From contig JAEWHP010000012.1 of the NCBI GenBank assembly GCA_023387735.1, positions 310,001-374,000 of the forward strand: a DNA stretch of 64,000 bases, in the 5' to 3' direction. Source of the stretch: Pseudomonadota bacterium (GTDB taxonomy: Bacteria > Pseudomonadota > Alphaproteobacteria > Rhizobiales > Xanthobacteraceae). Position 1 is the first letter of the stretch. Each line of letters begins with the position of its first letter. Of this stretch, positions 16,239 through 24,380 are shown piece by piece. A program made the position numbers and the translations under genes. The notes beneath the pieces are model-generated. The model was not told the DNA's origin. It did not search any database and was given only the letters and a program-made list of their open reading frames with translations.

Positions 16239-17210
16239 GTGAAGAATTTCGCCGATCTCACCGAGCGCGAAGTGCTGGCCGTTGCGATCTCCTCGGAGGA
16301 GGAAGACAGCCGCATCTACATGAGCTTCGCCGAGGACCTCGCCGAACGCTACCCGGATTCCGCGAAGATTTTCGAGGAGATGGCCGAGGAGGAACGCGGC
16401 CACCGCCACCGGCTGCTCGAACTCTATGAGAAGCGGTTTGGGCCGCATCTGCCGCCGATCCGCCGCGAGGATGTCAAAGGCTTTCTGAAGCGGCGCCCGA
16501 TCTGGCTGACCAAGAACCTGCCGCTCGACACCATCCGCAAGGAAGTCGAGACCATGGAGCTGCAGGCCGAGCAATTCTACACGAAGGCCGCCGAGCAGGC
16601 CGAAGACGTCGGCGTGCGTCGGCTGCTCGGCGACCTGGCCGACGAGGAAAAGAGCCACGAGAAGCTCGCGGTCAAACTGACGGACGAAATTCTCAGCCCC
16701 GACGTGCGCGCCGAAGAGGACAAGACGCGGCGGCGCATGTTCGTGCTGCAATATGTGCAGCCGGGGCTCGCCGGGTTGATGGACGGTTCGGTCTCGACGC
16801 TGGCGCCGCTGTTTGCCGCCGCCTTTGCCACGCACAACAACTGGCAGACTTTTCTGGTCGGGCTTGCCGCCTCGATCGGCGCCGGCATCAGCATGGGATT
16901 TGCCGAAGCGTTATCAGACGACGGCTCGCTGACCGGACGCGGTTCGCCCTGGCTGCGTGGCGCCGCCAGCGGCATCATGACCGCGCTCGGCGGCCTCGGT
17001 CATACGCTGCCCTATCTGGTGCCCGACAGCTGGCCGAACGCGTTCTGGATTGCCACCGCGATCGCCAGCATCGTCGTGTTCTTCGAGCTGTGGGTGATCG
17101 CCTTCATCCGCGCCCGATACATGGATACGCCGTTCCTGCAGGCGGCGTTCCAGATCGTGCTCGGCGGGGCCATCGTACTGGCGGTCGGGATATTGATCGG
17201 GGGGGCGTAG
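16239..17210 (+). CDS. mbfA: MbfA-type ferritin-like/VIT1 iron exporter
   Basis: A 323-residue fusion of an N-terminal ferritin-like (erythrin) di-iron domain and a C-terminal VIT1/CCC1 membrane domain. Residues 1-150 carry 'SSEEEDSRIYMSFAEDL' and 'FEEMAEEERGHRHRLLELYE', then 'ETMELQAEQFYTKAAEQAED' and 'DLADEEKSHEKL', supplying the Glu and ExxH ligands. From residue 165 'QYVQPGLAGLMDGSVSTLAPLFAAAF' begins the transporter with about five membrane segments. This architecture is MbfA of Bradyrhizobium and Agrobacterium, which exports iron and protects against iron and peroxide stress; there it is repressed by Irr. No clear Irr box is visible in the short gap. The start is GTG, chosen because the family N-terminus begins here. 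Confidence 0.93.
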   Translation: MKNFADLTEREVLAVAISSEEEDSRIYMSFAEDLAERYPDSAKIFEEMAEEERGHRHRLLELYEKRFGPHLPPIRREDVKGFLKRRPIWLTKNLPLDTIRKEVETMELQAEQFYTKAAEQAEDVGVRRLLGDLADEEKSHEKLAVKLTDEILSPDVRAEEDKTRRRMFVLQYVQPGLAGLMDGSVSTLAPLFAAAFATHNNWQTFLVGLAASIGAGISMGFAEALSDDGSLTGRGSPWLRGAASGIMTALGGLGHTLPYLVPDSWPNAFWIATAIASIVVFFELWVIAFIRARYMDTPFLQAAFQIVLGGAIVLAVGILIGGA

Positions 17211-17410
17211 GCCAGTCAGGCACTGCTCTCGACTTCGCCTCCATTCTCGTTTTTGTGATCGGAAGGCTCATTTGCGATCGGCGCTTGCGCCAAGTTGTTA
17301 TCCAAGGTGGACCAGCAGGATGTTTGGCGCGCCGCTGCACAGCCATTGCTCTTGCCGCGCATGGCCAAACTGCGCATCATCCGCGCCTCATCTGTGAACG
17401 GGAGTACGCC

Positions 17411-18883
17411 TTGGCCAAATCGGAATGGAGTTTCAAGACCGCTGTCGAATTGTCCGCCGCACTTGCCGCAAAAAAGGTTTCAGCGGTCGAATTGGCCGAG
17501 GACGCTATCGGCCGCATCGAGCGGCATGATGCGAAGATCAACGCGATCTGTGTTCGCGACTTCGAACGCGGCCTCGCCGCCGCCCGCGCCGCCGACGCCG
17601 AACGGGCGCGCGGGGTGACAAAGCCGCTGCTCGGCCTGCCGATGACGGTGAAGGAATCCTACAACGTCGCGGGGCTGCCGACGACCTGGGGCAATCCGGC
17701 GCAGAAGGATTTCACGCCGAGCGAGGACGCATTGCCGATCACGCGCGTCAAGGATGCCGGCGGCGTGATCCTCGGCAAGAACAACGTGCCGCTCGGGCTC
17801 GGCGACTGGCAGAGCTATAACGAGATCTACGGCACCACCAACAACCCGTTCGATCTCGACCGCACGCCGGGTGGTTCCTCCGGCGGCGCCTCGGCCGCGC
17901 TCGCGGCCGGCTATGGCCCGCTGTCGCTCGGCTCCGACATCGGCGGATCGCTACGCGTGCCGGCGTTTCATTGCGGCGTTTACGCACACAAGCCGACCTT
18001 CGACCTGGTGGCGATGCGCGGCCACACGCCGCCGCCCTTGCCGCCGATGCCGTCGACGCGCGACCTCAGCGTGATCGGCCCGATGGCGCGTTGCGCCGTC
18101 GATCTGTCGTTGCTGCTGGATGTGATCGCCGGACCCGATCCGCTCGAGGCCGGCAAGGCCTACAGCCTCGCGCTGCCGCCGCCGCGGCACACCGCGCTGA
18201 AGGATTTTCGGGTGCTGCTGATCGACACCGATCCGGTCATGCCAACCGACAAGGTGGTGCGCGGCACGCTGGAACAGCTCGCCGCGAATCTCGGCAAGGC
18301 CGGCGTCAAGGTCGACCGTTCCAGTCCGTTGCTGCCGGACTTCGCCGCGTCGAGCCGGATCTACATGCGCATGCTGATGTCGTTCCTCTCGGCTTCCTTT
18401 GCGCCGGAAGTCCACGCCGGCGCGCAGGCCGCCGTGGCCGCGCTCCCTGCCGAAGACAACAGCCTCGCCGCCGAACGCCTGCGCGGCATCGCGCTCAGCC
18501 ATCGCGACTGGCTGATGGCCGATGGCGGACGTTCGCGGCTGCGTGCGCAATGGCGCGAACTGTTCAAGACCTATGACGCAGTGATCTGCCCGATCATGCC
18601 GACGCCGGCCTATCCGCACGATCACTCCGCCGACCAGGAAACCCGCCGCATCAGCATCGACGGCAAGGACTACGTCTATCCCGATCAGCTCGCCTGGCCC
18701 GGCATCGCGACCTTGCCCGGCCTGCCCTCGACCGCGATCCCGACCGGCTTTGCGCCGGACGGATTGCCGGTCGGCGTGCAGATCGTCGGCCCGTGGCTGG
18801 AAGACCGCACGCCGCTGAGGCTGGCGGAACTGATCGAGAAGGAGTTTGGCGGCTTCAAGCCACCGCCAATGTTCGATGATTAG
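17411..18883 (+). CDS. Amidase signature family protein
   Basis: A 490-residue amidase. The Ser-cisSer-Lys triad is present: Lys in 'GLPMTVKESYNVAG', the cis-Ser/nucleophile block 'DRTPGGSSGGASAALAAG', and 'LGSDIGGSLRVPAFHCGVYAHKPT'. The enzyme hydrolyses a carboxamide; the substrate is unknown. The frame is open from 17090 inside mbfA, so the start needed choosing: a TTG at 17411 preceded by GGGAG at six bases begins the family homology, and no ATG lies near. It follows mbfA in the same direction after a 200-base gap in which I see no other gene. Confidence 0.88.
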   Translation: MAKSEWSFKTAVELSAALAAKKVSAVELAEDAIGRIERHDAKINAICVRDFERGLAAARAADAERARGVTKPLLGLPMTVKESYNVAGLPTTWGNPAQKDFTPSEDALPITRVKDAGGVILGKNNVPLGLGDWQSYNEIYGTTNNPFDLDRTPGGSSGGASAALAAGYGPLSLGSDIGGSLRVPAFHCGVYAHKPTFDLVAMRGHTPPPLPPMPSTRDLSVIGPMARCAVDLSLLLDVIAGPDPLEAGKAYSLALPPPRHTALKDFRVLLIDTDPVMPTDKVVRGTLEQLAANLGKAGVKVDRSSPLLPDFAASSRIYMRMLMSFLSASFAPEVHAGAQAAVAALPAEDNSLAAERLRGIALSHRDWLMADGGRSRLRAQWRELFKTYDAVICPIMPTPAYPHDHSADQETRRISIDGKDYVYPDQLAWPGIATLPGLPSTAIPTGFAPDGLPVGVQIVGPWLEDRTPLRLAELIEKEFGGFKPPPMFDD

Positions 18884-18893
18884 CTTGGCGCTC

Positions 18894-18987
18894 CGTCATT
18901 CCGGGGCAGCCCGCAGGGCTGAACCCGGAATCCAGAGGTTATCAGCTCGAGATTCCGGGTTCGCGCTTTGCGCGCCCCGGAATGACG
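18894..18987. repeat. Palindromic repeat, family B copy 4
   Basis: Inverted repeat CGTCATTCCGGGGCAGCCCG to GCGCCCCGGAATGACG, between the amidase stop and the NTF2-like gene, whose ribosome-binding site begins at its right end. Confidence 0.85.
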
Positions 18988-19000
18988 ATGGGAGAAACCA

Positions 19001-19354
19001 ATGAACAACGACATCGACGAACTCACCGCGCTCAACCGCGACTACGTCACGTCAGTCCAAAACTCCGACGTCAGGCGCTTCGACGAAATCCTGGCGGCGG
19101 ATTTCTATTGCTCGAACCCGGACAAGACCCTGGTCGACCGCGCCGCGTTCCTGAAACAGACGGCGGTGCCGGTGACGATCAGGAACCTGACCGCGCACGA
19201 CGTCAAGATCCGCGTGCTCGGCGACTTCGCCATCATCCACGCCGCCACCAGCTACACGACCGCGGACGGCCAGCAGGCCCATGGGCGCTATACGGACTGC
19301 TGGGCGAAGCAGAACGGGAAGTGGCTTGCGGTGTCGGCGCACGTGTCGCGGTGA
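19001..19354 (+). CDS. NTF2-like (SnoaL/DUF4440-type) protein
   Basis: A 117-residue single-domain protein with the cone-shaped NTF2 fold pattern: 'LTALNRDYVTSVQNSDVRRFDEILAADFYCSNPDKTLVDRAAFLKQ' followed by the strands 'VKIRVLGDFAIIHAATSYTT' and 'GRYTDCWAKQNGKWLAVSAHVSR'. Members include ketosteroid-isomerase-like enzymes and binding proteins; function cannot be assigned. GGGAG precedes the ATG. It is flanked on both sides by family B repeats. Confidence 0.88.
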   Translation: MNNDIDELTALNRDYVTSVQNSDVRRFDEILAADFYCSNPDKTLVDRAAFLKQTAVPVTIRNLTAHDVKIRVLGDFAIIHAATSYTTADGQQAHGRYTDCWAKQNGKWLAVSAHVSR

Positions 19355-19362
19355 GCCAAACC

Positions 19363-19444
19363 CGTCATTCCGGGGCAGCCCGCAGGGCTGAACCCGGAAT
19401 CTCGAGATCCCGGGTTCGATGCTTCGCATCGCCCCGGGATGACG
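19363..19444. repeat. Palindromic repeat, family B copy 5
   Basis: Inverted repeat CGTCATTCCGGGGCAGCCCG to GCCCCGGGATGACG between the convergent NTF2-like and alcohol dehydrogenase genes; a possible shared terminator. Confidence 0.85.
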
Positions 19445-19453
19445 ACGTTGTCG

Positions 19454-20542
19454 TCAACTATCAAACATGATCACGCTGCGCAGCGTCTTGCCGGCCTTCA
19501 TGTTGGCAAAACCCTCGTTGATCTCCGACAGCTTCAGCTTGGCCGAAATCCAATCCTCCAGATGCAGCTTGCCGCGCATGTAGAATTCGACGAGGCGGGG
19601 CATGTCGACGCGGAAATGGTTGGAGCCCATCGACGAACCCTGAATGCGGCGCTCGCGGAGGAAGTCGAAGCCGTGCAGTTCGATCTTCTGGCCGAACGGG
19701 ATCATGCCGACGATCGTCGCCGTGCCGCCGGCCGCCAGCATGGCAAAGGACTGCTCCGCGGTGTCCTTGCGGCCCAGCACCTCGAAGGAGTGTTGCACGC
19801 CGCCGCCGGTGAGTTCGCGCACCTGCTGGACCACGTCGCCCCGGGCGGGATCGACGATGTCGGTCGCGCCGAGCTTGGTGGCGAGTTGCAGTTTCACCGG
19901 GTTGGTATCGATCGCGATGATGCGGCCAGCGCCCGCGATCGCCGCACCATTGATAGCGGCCATGCCGACGCCGCCGCAGCCGATCACCGCAACCGTTTCG
20001 CCGGCCCGAACCTTGGCGGTGTTCACGACAGCGCCATAGCCCGTGATGACGCCGCAGCCGATCAGCGCAGCCAACTCCAGCGGCATGTCCTTGCGGATTT
20101 TGACGATGGCGTTTTCGTGCACCAGCATCTGCTCGGCGAAAGACGACAGATTGAGGAACTGGTTGAGTTTCTCCGAACGCGCCCAGGACAGCCGATTGGA
20201 CTGGCCGGGCAGCATCTTCACGGTGGTATCAGTGCAGAGCACCGTGCGGCCGGTGGTGCAATTGTCGCAGGTGCCGCAGAACACCGACAGGCACGTGACG
20301 ACATGATCGCCGGGCTTCACATAGTTGACGTCGGAGCCGACTTTTTCGACCACGCCGGCGGACTCATGCCCGAGCACTGCGGGCAGCGGATGCGGATAGA
20401 GCCCTTCCATGAAGTGCAGGTCGGAATGGCAAAGGCCGGCGACGCGGGTGCGGATCAGGACCTCCCGCGGTCCCGGGTTCGGCACACTGACATCCTCGAT
20501 CACCAGCGGCTGGTTGACTTCATGCAGAACGGCGGCCTTCAT
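19454..20542 (-). CDS. Zinc-dependent alcohol dehydrogenase
   Basis: A 362-residue medium-chain dehydrogenase/reductase. Catalytic zinc ligands are visible in 'GLCHSDLHFMEG' (Cys), 'LGHESAGVVEKVG' (His-Glu) and 'ALIGCGVITGYGAV' (Cys). The structural zinc lobe is 'CGTCDNCTTGRTVLC', and 'VAVIGCGGVGMAAINGAAIAGAG' binds NAD(P). Aspartate in 'IIAIDTNPVK' suggests NAD. The sequence resembles the AdhC/class III branch, but the substrate is unknown. The ATG opening 'MKAAVLHE' with GAGGG upstream is preferred over one 11 codons earlier. It may serve the neighbouring acyl-CoA genes by oxidising an alcohol precursor. Confidence 0.92.
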   Translation of the reverse strand: MKAAVLHEVNQPLVIEDVSVPNPGPREVLIRTRVAGLCHSDLHFMEGLYPHPLPAVLGHESAGVVEKVGSDVNYVKPGDHVVTCLSVFCGTCDNCTTGRTVLCTDTTVKMLPGQSNRLSWARSEKLNQFLNLSSFAEQMLVHENAIVKIRKDMPLELAALIGCGVITGYGAVVNTAKVRAGETVAVIGCGGVGMAAINGAAIAGAGRIIAIDTNPVKLQLATKLGATDIVDPARGDVVQQVRELTGGGVQHSFEVLGRKDTAEQSFAMLAAGGTATIVGMIPFGQKIELHGFDFLRERRIQGSSMGSNHFRVDMPRLVEFYMRGKLHLEDWISAKLKLSEINEGFANMKAGKTLRSVIMFDS

Positions 20543-20614
20543 CGGTGTTCCCTCTTTGCTTTTTTGTTGTGTCACGTAATCTTTTCACCTCTCCCCCTGG
20601 AAGAGGTAGGAAGC

Positions 20615-22393
20615 CTAGGCCCCCTTCAGCAATTCGCCAACCTCGGCCATCCCGACGTTACGTTCGCCAAGCAGATGGTCAGTGATCTTGCGTTGAGTGG
20701 CTGTTTCCGCCAGCTGGAACGGATCGCCCGGCGAAACGCGGTGGTCGATCACCATGCGCGACAGCAGGACGCGCCTTGCGTCGCCGCGCATCTCGTGGAT
20801 CCGGCCCCCCTCCCAGGCCAGCGCGACGGCACTGGCAACATGATAGAGCAGACTGGTGGCCCGCCGCGCATCGCCCTCGTTATCTGTCCGGCTGGCGACC
20901 TCGCGCGCAAAACCGATGGCGCGGTCGGCCAGTTCGCGCAGGCGGTTGCGCCAGGCCTGCGGCACGTTGGCGCTGTCGTCGAGACGGGCGTGCAGATCGG
21001 CGGCGAGCGCCGCATCGGCACCGTGGCGGCCGACCGCGCGCTTCAGCGCATCGATGGCGACGATATTACCGGTACCTTCCCAGATCGAGCCGAGATGGGC
21101 GTCGCGCAGCAGCCGCGCGGTGGCGAATTCCTCGATGTAGCCGATCCCGCCGCGCATCTCCAAAGCATCGCCGCAGACCTTTCGGGCGTCGCGGGTGGCG
21201 CGGAATTTCAGCGTGGGAGTCAGGATACGCAGCAGCGCCGCCGCGTCCTGGCTGCCGGCCTCGGCGCGATCGAGCGCGTCGGCGGTGAGGAAGCTCATCG
21301 ACAGCGCCTGCTCGGTGGGGAGCATGATCTTCATCAACTGTCGTCGCGCCAGCGGCAGGTCAATGATGCGCTGGCCGAACACCACGCGATTTTTCGCCAC
21401 CGTCATCGCGTCGTGATGCGCGCGCCGCATCAGCGCGGTCGATTTGACGCCGTTGGACAGCCGCGACGAGTTGACCATCTCGGCCATTTGCACGAAGCCG
21501 CGGTCAAGCTTGCCGACGGCGTACGCAATCGCGCCCTCGAACTTGATCTCGCCAGAGGCCATCGAGCGGGTGCCGAGCTTGTCCTTCAAACGAACGATCC
21601 GGTAGTGGTTCTGCGAACCGTCGTCGAGATAGCGCGGCATCAGGAACAGCCCCACGCCGCGCGTGCCGGGGCCCGCGCCTTCCGGGCGCGCCAGCAGCAT
21701 CACCACCTTGGCATCGGCATTGGAGCAGAACCACTTCTCGCCATAGAGCCGCCAGTGATCGCCTTCCTGCACGGCCGTCGTCGTCAGCGTGCCGACGTCG
21801 GAGCCGCCCTCCTTTTCGGTCATGAACTGGCCGCCCTGCGTCAGTTTGCTCATGTCGGTCTGGGTCAGGCCGTCGAGATATTTCGCCTTCAGCGCCTCAC
21901 TGCCGAAATTGTTGAGCAGTTTTGCGCAACCATCCGTGACGTTGATCGGACAGCCCATGCCGAATTCGGTCTGGTTGAACAGGAACGTGAAGGCGTGCTT
22001 GGCCACCACGGGATATTTGTCCGGCCAGCCCATGATGCCCTTGCGGATCGACAGCGCGTGAATGCCGAACTCGCCGAACGCGGCGTTCTCCAGTTCCCGG
22101 TAGGCCGGGTGATATTCGATGTACTGCGTATCACGGCCGAACTTGTCGCGCTGGTGCAGCACCGGCGTGTGGCGGTCGGCAAGCCGCGCGCATTCGTCGA
22201 GATGCCCGCCGGCAAGCGCGCCGAGACGGTCGAGATGCGGCTCGATATGACGAAACAGCGCCTCCGGCAGATGCAGGCGCAGCAGATCCGTCAGCGCCGG
22301 ATCGGCCCGGTAGAAATTCATGCCCGTGGTGTCGGGTGCGAGCAATCCCGGCTGGCTGGCAGCGGCTGCGCGATCCTGCTTGAGTGGCTGCAT
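20615..22393 (-). CDS. Acyl-CoA dehydrogenase, AidB-like long form
   Basis: A 592-residue acyl-CoA dehydrogenase of the long AidB-like type. After about 150 residues of extended N-terminal domain come 'KLTQGGQFMTEKEGGSDVGTL' near 190, 'WFCSNADAKVVMLLARPEG' near 225, 'GFVQMAEMVNSSRLSNGVKSTALMRRA' near 310 and 'MRGGIGYIEEFATARLLRDAHLGSIWEGTGNIVAID' near 440. The base Glu in WEGTGN is intact. Such proteins include isovaleryl-CoA-like dehydrogenases and AidB, which also binds DNA; sequence alone does not decide between them. It is divergent from the GST-like gene. Confidence 0.92.
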   Translation of the reverse strand: MQPLKQDRAAAASQPGLLAPDTTGMNFYRADPALTDLLRLHLPEALFRHIEPHLDRLGALAGGHLDECARLADRHTPVLHQRDKFGRDTQYIEYHPAYRELENAAFGEFGIHALSIRKGIMGWPDKYPVVAKHAFTFLFNQTEFGMGCPINVTDGCAKLLNNFGSEALKAKYLDGLTQTDMSKLTQGGQFMTEKEGGSDVGTLTTTAVQEGDHWRLYGEKWFCSNADAKVVMLLARPEGAGPGTRGVGLFLMPRYLDDGSQNHYRIVRLKDKLGTRSMASGEIKFEGAIAYAVGKLDRGFVQMAEMVNSSRLSNGVKSTALMRRAHHDAMTVAKNRVVFGQRIIDLPLARRQLMKIMLPTEQALSMSFLTADALDRAEAGSQDAAALLRILTPTLKFRATRDARKVCGDALEMRGGIGYIEEFATARLLRDAHLGSIWEGTGNIVAIDALKRAVGRHGADAALAADLHARLDDSANVPQAWRNRLRELADRAIGFAREVASRTDNEGDARRATSLLYHVASAVALAWEGGRIHEMRGDARRVLLSRMVIDHRVSPGDPFQLAETATQRKITDHLLGERNVGMAEVGELLKGA

Positions 22394-22486
22394 GTGATTA
22401 GCCCTTGTTCGTTCCGCCCGATCTTGATCTTCTACCGATAGCGCAGGCGGTCACGCCGTCAACAACCATAATTGGAGGGTCCACCC

Positions 22487-23485
22487 ATGGCCGAGGGATA
22501 CCGCATCATCGGCGCCGAGATGTCACCCTACTCGGTCAAGGTCCGCTCCTATTTCCGCTACAAGGGAATCCCGTTCCAGTGGATTCCGCGCAATCCTGCG
22601 AGCCAGGCGGAATTCGAAAAACACGCCAGAATGCCGATCATCCCGCTGGTGGTGACGCCCGATGGTACTGGCATCCAGGATTCCACACCTATCATCGAAC
22701 AGCTCGAGAAGCTTTACCCCGAACCGTCGATCCACCCCACCGAGCCCGTCACCAATTTCATATCGACGCTGATCGAGGAGTTCGGCGACGAATGGGGCAA
22801 CAAGTGGATGTTTCACTACCGCTGGGCGCGCGAGATCGACCAGCGATGCTCCGCCGGCCGCATCGCGCGGATGCGCGCGCCCAAGGCCAGCGAAGAGGAA
22901 CATGCGGCGCTTGCCGGACAGGTTCGCATCCGCATGGTGGAGCGCGTCTGGTATGTCGGCTCGAATGAATTGACCGCGTCGCAGATCGAAATCGGCTTCC
23001 AGGAGATGCTGGGCCTGCTCGACGATCACCTCGCGACTCGCCCCTATTTGTTCGGCGGCAGGCCTGCTTTCGGCGACTTCGGCCTTTGGGGACAACTCTA
23101 TGAGCTGTGGACCGACCCGACCGCCGGCGCCCTGATCGAAGGCAACGCGCCACATGTGCTCGACTGGATCCACCGCATGCTGTGGCCGCGGGCCGAAGGC
23201 GCGTTCGAATCGTGGAAGACGCTGGCGCCGACAATGATGCCGATCCTGACCAGGCAGGTCGGGCGGCAATTCTGGACCTGGACCCTGGCCAACGAGAAGG
23301 CGCTGGCAGAGGCCAAGGATGAATTCAGCGTCACGCTCGGCGACAATGTCTGGATCCAGAAGCCACAGAAATATCACGCAAGATCGCTAGGCATGCTGCG
23401 CGCGAAGTACGCAAGCCTGGCCGACAAGGGGGATCTCGACCTGATCCTCGCGGCCGCGGGTTGCCTTGCCGGATTGCGCGCTTAA
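22487..23485 (+). CDS. Glutathione S-transferase-like protein
   Basis: A 332-residue protein with an N-terminal thioredoxin-like GST domain ('GAEMSPYSVKVRSYFRYKGIPF', 'PLVVTPDGTGIQDSTPIIEQLEKLYP') and a helical C-terminal domain ('LDDHLATRPYLFGGRPAFGDFGLWGQLYEL'). Ser in SPYS could activate glutathione. It is about 100 residues longer than a standard GST, with an unassigned tail. GGAGGG lies seven bases before the ATG. The following SDR gene is 32 bases downstream in the same direction, so the two are probably co-transcribed. Confidence 0.88.
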   Translation: MAEGYRIIGAEMSPYSVKVRSYFRYKGIPFQWIPRNPASQAEFEKHARMPIIPLVVTPDGTGIQDSTPIIEQLEKLYPEPSIHPTEPVTNFISTLIEEFGDEWGNKWMFHYRWAREIDQRCSAGRIARMRAPKASEEEHAALAGQVRIRMVERVWYVGSNELTASQIEIGFQEMLGLLDDHLATRPYLFGGRPAFGDFGLWGQLYELWTDPTAGALIEGNAPHVLDWIHRMLWPRAEGAFESWKTLAPTMMPILTRQVGRQFWTWTLANEKALAEAKDEFSVTLGDNVWIQKPQKYHARSLGMLRAKYASLADKGDLDLILAAAGCLAGLRA

Positions 23486-23517
23486 GTACCAGTTTCCGAC
23501 CATTCGAGGATCGCGCC

Positions 23518-24219
23518 ATGGAAATTCCGAAATACAAGACCGCCCTCATCGTCGGCGCCGGCGAAGGCTTGAGCGCATCGCTGGCGCGGCTATTTGCGCG
23601 TGAAGGCATCAAGGTTGCGCTCGCCGCGCGCAAGATCGAGAAACTCGGCGCGCTCTGCACCGAAACCAAGGCCCGCGCCTTTGCCTGCAATGCCACCGAG
23701 GCCGAAGAGGTCGAGCGTCTCTTTGGCATGGTCGAGCGCGAGATCGGCACGCCCGACCTCGTGGTCTATAACGCCAGCGGACGGGCGCGCGGCGCCTTCA
23801 CCGACCTGGTGCCGGCGGATGTCGCCAACGCCATTGCGGTTTCGGCCTTTGGCGGCTTTCTGGTGGCGCAGCAGGCGGCGCAGCGCATGCTGCCCAACAA
23901 GAGCGGCGCGATCCTGTTCACCGGCGCTTCCGCCAGCGTCAAGGGCTATCCGCAGTCGGCGCCGTTCGCGATGGGCAAGTTCGCACTGCGCGGGCTCGCC
24001 CAGAGCATGGCCCGCGAATTGTCGCCACAGGGAATTCACGTGGCGCATTTCGTCATCGACGGCGGCATCCGCAGCGCGACCCGTACCGAGCCTGCGGATA
24101 AACCTGACTCGATGCTCGATCCCGACGCCATTGCCTTGAGCTACTGGAATGTGCTGCAACAGCCGCGAAGCGCCTGGACCTGGGAAGTCGAACTGCGGCC
24201 GTGGGTGGAGAAGTTCTGA
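23518..24219 (+). CDS. SDR family oxidoreductase
   Basis: A 233-residue short-chain dehydrogenase. The cofactor site 'ALIVGAGEGLSASLARLFAREG' departs slightly from TGxxxGxG. 'VALAARKIEKL' has Arg after the second strand, favouring NADP(H). 'VVYNASGRARG' replaces NNAG, 'ILFTGASASVKGYPQSAPFAMGKFALRG' holds the serine, but the usual Tyr of YxxxK is Phe in FAMGK. The loss of Tyr makes ordinary dehydrogenase chemistry doubtful. The start follows CGAGGA; the frame would otherwise extend into the preceding GST-like gene. Confidence 0.88.
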   Translation: MEIPKYKTALIVGAGEGLSASLARLFAREGIKVALAARKIEKLGALCTETKARAFACNATEAEEVERLFGMVEREIGTPDLVVYNASGRARGAFTDLVPADVANAIAVSAFGGFLVAQQAAQRMLPNKSGAILFTGASASVKGYPQSAPFAMGKFALRGLAQSMARELSPQGIHVAHFVIDGGIRSATRTEPADKPDSMLDPDAIALSYWNVLQQPRSAWTWEVELRPWVEKF

Positions 24220-24228
24220 GGTGAGGCA

Positions 24229-24331
24229 GTCATTCCGGGATGGTCCGAAGGACCAGACCCGGAATCTCGAGATTCTCAGGGGCGCAAGGGGCGCCCCGTA
24301 GTTCGATGCTTCGCATCGCCCCGGAATGACG
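24229..24331. repeat. Palindromic repeat, family B copy 6
   Basis: Inverted repeat GTCATTCCGGGATGGTCCGA to CGCCCCGGAATGACGG with a GGGGCGCAAGGGGCGCCCC insert, between the SDR and crotonase genes. The left half resembles the copy at 6704-6785 and the right half the other copies, as if recombined. Confidence 0.8.
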
Positions 24332-24380
24332 GACCCAGAAGAAATGCAGGGCGCGCAATAACAATAACAAAGGGAGCGAC

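Noticed and set aside
19439..22441. 1000-codon open frame on the plus strand
   Set aside because: It lies antisense to the alcohol dehydrogenase and AidB-like dehydrogenase, both with intact family motifs. High-GC codon bias commonly keeps the opposite frame open. The predicted product is His/Arg/Ala-rich without any domain.
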